DNA from: CAZGTQ01 sp964528575
GTDB lineage: Bacteria; Planctomycetota; UBA1135; GCA-002686595
Direction of reading: 5' to 3'
DNA: 10,235 nt
Assembly (NCBI GenBank): GCA_964528575.1
Contig: CAZGTQ010000297.1
Location: 1 to 10,235, forward strand
Made by a program: the position numbers and the translations under genes. The notes under the pieces were generated by a model. The model saw nothing but the letters and a program-made list of their open reading frames with translations. It made no database searches and was not told the origin of the DNA. Positions within the stretch are counted from its first letter, which is position 1; each line of letters opens with the position of its first letter. Below are positions 6,713 through 10,235 of the stretch, piece after piece.

Positions 6713-6845
6713 CCGGGTCCGCACGCCGTCGCTCGTCCGGCCCCCCCCGCGGGCGCTGCGTGGCCCGCGTTCCGCGTAAAGAGCGTGATCACGGGCCGAA
6801 CGCCGCGCGGCTCGCGCATGGGAATCGCTCGCCCCCCGGCGGCGC

Positions 6846-6851
6846 TACCAT
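6846..6851 (+). promoter_or_regulatory. Candidate -10 of a leaderless GST transcript
   Basis: TACCAT (TAnnnT pattern) ends 6 bases before the ATG at 6858, so transcription would begin at or next to the start codon. No Shine-Dalgarno sequence is present, which fits a leaderless message. No good -35 is seen. Confidence 0.35.
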
Positions 6852-6857
6852 GGCGCC

Positions 6858-7532
6858 ATGAGCGACCTGCGCCTCGTGAACCTGCGCCTCGTGATCGGGA
6901 ACCGCAACTACTCGTCCTGGTCGATGCGGGCGTGGCTCGCGCTCGAGCAGACCGGCGCGCCGTTCGTCGAGGAGCAGATCTGGTTCCATCAGGACGAGGA
7001 CCGAGCGAAGCGGCGCGAGCACTCGCCCGCGGGCCGCGTGCCCGTGCTGAAGGTCGGCACGTTCGCGGTCTGGGACTCGCTCGCGATCGGCGAGTACCTC
7101 GCCGAGCGCTTCCCCGACGCGGGTCTGTGGCCGCGCGACGTCGACGCGCGCGCGCGGGCGCGCTCGCTCTGCGCGGAGATGCACGCAGGCTTCCCGGCGA
7201 TCCGCGAGCGCATGCCGCTCAATTGCCGCGCGCGCCGCCAGCCGCGCGACCGCGGGCCGCTGGTCGCGGAGGAGGTCGAGCGCGTCGGCGCGATGTGGGC
7301 CGAAACGCGCCGCGAGTTCGGCGCCGGCGGAGCGTACCTCTTCGGCGCGCGCTCGCTCGCCGACGCGTTCTACGCGCCGGTCGCGAGCCGCTTCCGCACG
7401 TACGCGGTGACGCTGGAAGGCGCCGCGGGAGAGTACGCCGAGACGGTGCTCGCGATGCCCGCGGTGCAGCGCTGGATGGACGCTGCCGCGAACGAGGAGT
7501 ACGTCGCCGAGCCGTACGAGAGCATGCGCTGA
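6858..7532 (+). CDS. Glutathione S-transferase family protein
   Basis: This 224-residue cytosolic protein has the two-domain GST layout. The N-terminal thioredoxin-like domain (~8-85) opens with LVIGNRNYSSWSMRAWLAL, a signature of the bacterial NYSSWS-type GST subgroup; the serines at 19-22 are in the place of the catalytic residue. It continues with GRVPVL, where P62 is the expected cis-proline of the glutathione site, and WDSLAIGEYLAERFP, where D73-S74 contact the glutathione gamma-glutamyl group. The all-helical C-terminal domain contains SLADAFYAPVASRFRTY, a conserved stretch of this subgroup. Likely roles are conjugation or reduction of electrophiles, or a disulfide-linked function; the substrate cannot be predicted. 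It is divergent from Ku and ends 7 bases from the convergent serine hydrolase gene. No Shine-Dalgarno sequence precedes the ATG; a second ATG at 6850 is out of frame. Confidence 0.92.
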   Translation: MSDLRLVNLRLVIGNRNYSSWSMRAWLALEQTGAPFVEEQIWFHQDEDRAKRREHSPAGRVPVLKVGTFAVWDSLAIGEYLAERFPDAGLWPRDVDARARARSLCAEMHAGFPAIRERMPLNCRARRQPRDRGPLVAEEVERVGAMWAETRREFGAGGAYLFGARSLADAFYAPVASRFRTYAVTLEGAAGEYAETVLAMPAVQRWMDAAANEEYVAEPYESMR

Positions 7533-7539
7533 CGCCGCG

Positions 7540-9021
7540 TCACTTGGCGGCCGGCTCCGGGACGCCGCGGCGGGCGGCGATCGCGTCGACGACGTTCCAG
7601 GCGACGCCTTCCGCGCGCTCGGCGACGTTCGTGCAGAAGACGACGGCGCGGTCGTGCTCGGGAAACAGCGCCACGAGCGAGTAGAACGTGCCCGCCGAGC
7701 CGTTGTGCCAGTGCACGGGCGTGCCGCTGCGCTCGACGACCACCCAGCCGGCCGCGTAGTCCGCGCCCGGCGGCGGCACGTGCAGCGCGCGGATCGTCTC
7801 GCTCTTCAAGGCCCCGTCCTCGCCGTCCAGCCCGCGCAGGTGGAGCCGCGCGAACCGCGCGAGGTCCTCGATCGAGCAGTGCACGTCGCCCGCGGGGCCC
7901 AGGTACGCGCCGAGGCTGTACTCGTCGTCGGGCGCCTGCGCGACCTGCCCCCGGTGGCCGTGCGGCTGCGCGCGGCGCTCGGGCGTCGCGGGCCAGCCGA
8001 TCCCCGCCGTGCGCATCGCGAGCGGCTCGAACACGTGCTTCGCGAGCAGCGCCTCCCACGCCTCGTCCGCCGCGCGCTCGGCGACGTGCGCCGCGACGCT
8101 GTAGCCCGCGTTCGAGTAGAGCGTCTTCGTGCCCGGCGGCGCCGCCGGCTCCCGCGCGAGCACCTCGCGGACGAACGCCGCGCGCTTGTCCCGCGGCTTG
8201 CCCCGGAGCGACAGCCCGTGGCGCATCTCGTCCGCGGTCTGGCTCGTGTACGCGGGCACGCCGCCGCGGTGGCGCAAGAGCTGCGCGAGCGTGACGTCGC
8301 GGTACTGCGCGTGCATCTCGACGTCGCCGAGCGCCTCCCCGAGCGTCACGTCCCACGCGAGCACGCCGCGCTCGACGAGCCGGCCGATCATCGTCGCGGT
8401 GATCGCCTTCGTCACCGAGCCGACGTGGAAGCGGTCGCGCTTCTCGACCGGCGCGCCGCCGCCGCGGCGCCGCTCGCCGAGGACGGCGCTCTCGACGATC
8501 GCGTCGCCCGCGACGATCGCGACCGCGACCGCCGGCAGGTCCCCCGCGTCGCGCGCCAGCGCGAGCAGCTCCGCGAGCGTGCTCCAATCCGACCAGTCGA
8601 CCGGCTCGGCCGACGCCTGGCTCGGCGTGAGCGTGAACGACAACAAGCCGTGCGGCTCCCTGCTCTCGCACGTCACGGAGAAGTCCGCGAGCAGCCCGGC
8701 CGCGCTCGCGCGCACGAGCACGACGAGCTCGTGCTCGCCCTCCGACAGGACGCGCACGGGCTCGAGCTCCCCCAGCGTGGCGCGCAGGCCGACGAGCTGC
8801 GGCAGAAGCTTCTCGATCGACACCTGCTTCTTCGACGACTCGGCCCGCAGCGCGTCGATTCCGCGCAGGTCGTCCTGCGTGCCCGCGTTGTGCGCGGCGA
8901 CGAACGCCTTCGCGCGCTCCCCGATCGGCGTGTCCGGCCAGGCGAAGTCGTCTGCTGCCGCGCCGGAGAGCATCGGCGCGGTGAGCGTGAGCGCGGCGAG
9001 GGCGAGCGAAGCGGTGCGCAT
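7540..9021 (-). CDS. Secreted serine hydrolase, beta-lactamase class C/PBP fold
   Basis: This 493-residue protein has a signal peptide (MRTASLALAALTLTAPMLSGAAA, cleavage near residue 23) and so acts in the periplasm or outside. The catalytic domain (~145-485) has the serine beta-lactamase-family motifs: S202-V-T-K205 (nucleophile and general base), Y302-S-N304, and H439-N-G441 in place of KTG. Also visible are LLRHRGGVPAY, like the LLTHTSGLP element, and GDVHCSIEDLARFARL. The HxG third motif is usual for esterases, D-aminopeptidases and uncharacterised family members, so I do not predict beta-lactam resistance. Residues ~30-135 (FVAAHNAGTQDDLRG through HGLLSFTLTP) form a separate N-terminal domain like that preceding the hydrolase domain in other bacterial members, perhaps NTF2/SnoaL-like; that is inference. 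The gene converges with the GST gene and is divergent from the sigma factor gene. No Shine-Dalgarno sequence is seen. Confidence 0.92.
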   Translation of the reverse strand: MRTASLALAALTLTAPMLSGAAADDFAWPDTPIGERAKAFVAAHNAGTQDDLRGIDALRAESSKKQVSIEKLLPQLVGLRATLGELEPVRVLSEGEHELVVLVRASAAGLLADFSVTCESREPHGLLSFTLTPSQASAEPVDWSDWSTLAELLALARDAGDLPAVAVAIVAGDAIVESAVLGERRRGGGAPVEKRDRFHVGSVTKAITATMIGRLVERGVLAWDVTLGEALGDVEMHAQYRDVTLAQLLRHRGGVPAYTSQTADEMRHGLSLRGKPRDKRAAFVREVLAREPAAPPGTKTLYSNAGYSVAAHVAERAADEAWEALLAKHVFEPLAMRTAGIGWPATPERRAQPHGHRGQVAQAPDDEYSLGAYLGPAGDVHCSIEDLARFARLHLRGLDGEDGALKSETIRALHVPPPGADYAAGWVVVERSGTPVHWHNGSAGTFYSLVALFPEHDRAVVFCTNVAERAEGVAWNVVDAIAARRGVPEPAAK

Positions 9022-9096
9022 GGCCCTGCGATGATACTGTCGCTCGCCGCCCGCAGAATCCGGTCACACCCGGCCGGCGCGCGGCATTCTCCCGAC
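9022..9096. promoter_or_regulatory. Compact divergent promoter region, hydrolase / sigma factor
   Basis: Only 75 bases separate the two divergent ATGs. Leftward, TATCAT (minus strand, 9036-9031) lies 9 bases before the hydrolase ATG at 9021. Rightward, CATTCT (9085-9090) lies 6 bases before the sigma factor ATG at 9097. Neither gene has a Shine-Dalgarno sequence. Both hexamers fit an nAnnnT -10 pattern, so both transcripts may be leaderless or nearly so. No convincing -35 was found for either. Confidence 0.35.
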
Positions 9097-10235
9097 ATGA
9101 CGGCACCGCGCAGAGCCCGCGAGGACGAGCTGCTCGCCCAGATGGGCTGGGTGCGCGCCCTCGCGCGCGGCCTCGTGCACGCGCGCGAGGACGCGGACGA
9201 CCTGGTCCAGACCGCCTGGCTCGCGGCGCTCGAGCGGCCGCCGCGCGTGGCGGACGGCGAGGACGGCCAGCGCGGCCTGCGCGCCTGGCTCGCCCGCGTC
9301 GTGCGCAACGCGCTGCTCCAGGCGCGGCGCGGGGCGGCACGGCGCGAGCGGCGCGAGCGCGAAGCAGCGCGTCCCGAGGCGATCGGCGACGTCGTCGAGC
9401 GCGGCGCGCTCCAGCGCGAGCTCACCGACGCGGTGCTCGCGCTCGACGAGCCGTACCGCAGCTCGGTGCTCCTGCACTACCTCGACGGTCTCGGTGTCGC
9501 GCGCGTCGCCGAGCGGCTGGGCACGACGCCCGCCGCCGTGCGCAAGCGGCTGTCGCGCGCGCGCACGCTCCTGCGCGCGCGGCTCGAGCGCGCGCACGCG
9601 GACGACCGTCGCTGGCTCGGGGCGCTCGTCGCGCTCGCGCCGAGCTCGAGCGTGGAGCGCGCGATCGCGGGAGGAACGACGTTGGGAGCGAAGGCGATGG
9701 TCGCGGGCGCGGTCGCGCTCGCCGTGGCGGGCGCTTGGTGGACGGCGCGGGACGCGGAGCGCGAGGAGGCGCGGCTGGCGGGCGCCGCGGTCGAGGGGCG
9801 AGCGGACGGCCTGCGCGAGGCGCCGCGCGAGAGCGGCGCAGAGCGCGCGGCAACGGCCGCGCACGCGCGGGTCGCCGTCGAGAGCGCGCGCAACGCGACG
9901 CCGACTCGCGCGAACGCGCCCCTCGTCCTGCGCGTCGTCGACGCGGTCTCGGGCGCGCCGCTCGCCGGCACGGAAGTGCTCGTCGGGCTCGCGGCGTTCG
10001 TGCGCGGCCGGCCGTTCGACGCGACGCCCGATCCGGAGACGGCGCTGCGCGCGCGCGGCGAGCGGCACGTCGCCGACGCCGAGGGCCTCGTCGCGCTCGC
10101 GGCGGACGAGCGCGCGCGCACAGCGCTCGCGCGCGCGGGCGAGCGGTTCGGCCTCGTCGCGCTCGCGCCCGGCGCCGCCGGGACGCTCGAGCACGCGCTC
10201 GGGCTCGAGCGCACGCTGCGCATCTGCGTCGTCGA
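9097..10235 (+). CDS. ECF-type sigma factor fused to a transmembrane extracytoplasmic domain (3' partial)
   Basis: The frame is open from the ATG at 9097 to the window end, giving 379 residues. Residues ~10-85 are sigma region 2, with DADDLVQTAWLAAL (32-45) and LRAWLARVVRNALL (61-74), which cover core binding and -10 recognition. Residues ~108-165 are region 4, a helix-turn-helix for -35 recognition (YRSSVLLHYLDGLGVARVAERLG, then PAAVRKRLSRARTLLRARL). A transmembrane helix follows at ~198-215 (AKAMVAGAVALAVAGAWW), then an Ala/Arg/Glu-rich spacer, then LRVVDAVSGAPLAGTEVLV (278-296) and a DAEGLVAL turn, typical of carboxypeptidase-regulatory-like beta-sandwich domains. The protein should be anchored with the sigma domains in the cytoplasm and the rest outside, so activity may be controlled by membrane tethering or proteolysis rather than by a separate anti-sigma factor. 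No anti-sigma gene is seen on the window side of it. I recall similar fusions in Planctomycetota. Confidence 0.88.
   Translation, partial: MTAPRRAREDELLAQMGWVRALARGLVHAREDADDLVQTAWLAALERPPRVADGEDGQRGLRAWLARVVRNALLQARRGAARRERREREAARPEAIGDVVERGALQRELTDAVLALDEPYRSSVLLHYLDGLGVARVAERLGTTPAAVRKRLSRARTLLRARLERAHADDRRWLGALVALAPSSSVERAIAGGTTLGAKAMVAGAVALAVAGAWWTARDAEREEARLAGAAVEGRADGLREAPRESGAERAATAAHARVAVESARNATPTRANAPLVLRVVDAVSGAPLAGTEVLVGLAAFVRGRPFDATPDPETALRARGERHVADAEGLVALAADERARTALARAGERFGLVALAPGAAGTLEHALGLERTLRICVV

Larger units (their letters stand above)
6636..6857. other. Divergent intergenic region between Ku and GST genes
   Basis: This 222-base stretch must hold the promoters of the NHEJ operon (leftward) and of the GST gene (rightward). 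No gene is evident in it. It contains a run of eight C at 6741-6748 and of six C at 6832-6837, and the candidate promoter elements listed separately. I saw no clear palindromic SOS box or other operator. Confidence 0.5.

Noticed and set aside
6636..6713. N-terminal extension of Ku from GTG 6713 or ATG 6677
   Set aside because: The added residues do not resemble Ku, whose family N-terminus matches exactly from the ATG at 6635. The longer form would also place the start codon inside or next to the promoter-like element.
7540..9021. Antibiotic resistance beta-lactamase
   Set aside because: The third active-site motif is HNG rather than KTG and an extra N-terminal domain is present; this fits the broad serine hydrolase family rather than a resistance enzyme.
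7370..9340. Long minus-strand open frame of 656 codons across the serine hydrolase region
   Set aside because: Arg/Ala-rich, in another frame of the real hydrolase gene, and running into the GST and sigma factor genes.
9064..10223. Minus-strand open frames opposite the sigma factor
   Set aside because: Ser/Arg/Ala-rich shadows; the plus strand shows intact sigma regions 2 and 4 in one frame open to the window end.

Overview
The window is very GC-rich and densely coding, with strong G/C preference at third codon positions. It is most likely chromosomal DNA of a member of the Planctomycetota, probably from an environmental or less-studied lineage. The case rests on family resemblance that I recognise but could not search: a secreted cysteine-rich protein of a kind typical of that phylum, a beta-helix protein with a planctomycete-style C-terminal domain and a VWVDDDY-type N-terminus, and a sigma factor fused through a transmembrane helix to a carboxypeptidase-regulatory-like domain. 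A related high-GC phylum such as Myxococcota or Acidobacteriota is not excluded. I see no rRNA, tRNA, CRISPR array, insertion sequence or phage gene.

Layout. Positions 1-1235 (+) hold a secreted cysteine-rich protein whose start lies before the window. A 300-base non-coding gap follows, then 1536-3497 (+) encodes a NosD/CASH-type right-handed beta-helix surface protein. It ends convergently against a three-gene minus-strand operon transcribed from about 6700 down to 3646: Ku (6635-5760), an ATP-dependent DNA ligase of the LigD ligase-domain type (5750-4830), and a BRCT-MerR-TPR fusion protein (4833-3646) whose start codon overlaps the ligase stop in an ATGA. Divergent from Ku is a glutathione S-transferase family gene (6858-7532, +). 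It ends 7 bases from the convergent end of a secreted serine hydrolase of the beta-lactamase class C/penicillin-binding-protein fold (9021-7540, -). Divergent from that, across 75 bases, is an ECF-type sigma factor (9097 to beyond the window end, +) with a transmembrane helix and an extracytoplasmic domain fused behind it.

How the genes work together. The only clear functional unit is the Ku-ligase operon, which should carry out bacterial non-homologous end joining (NHEJ): Ku binds DNA ends and the ligase seals them. The ligase has no polymerase or phosphoesterase domain, so end processing must come from elsewhere or be absent. The third gene combines a BRCT domain (as in NAD-dependent ligase LigA), a MerR-type DNA-binding domain and four TPR repeats, and is translationally coupled to the ligase. 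It is the most interesting object here, a candidate accessory or regulatory NHEJ component. The remaining genes look like independent units of envelope, stress and secretion biology. Three of them (GST, serine hydrolase, sigma factor) lack a Shine-Dalgarno sequence and carry a -10-like hexamer 6-9 bases before the ATG, which suggests leaderless or very short-leader transcripts.
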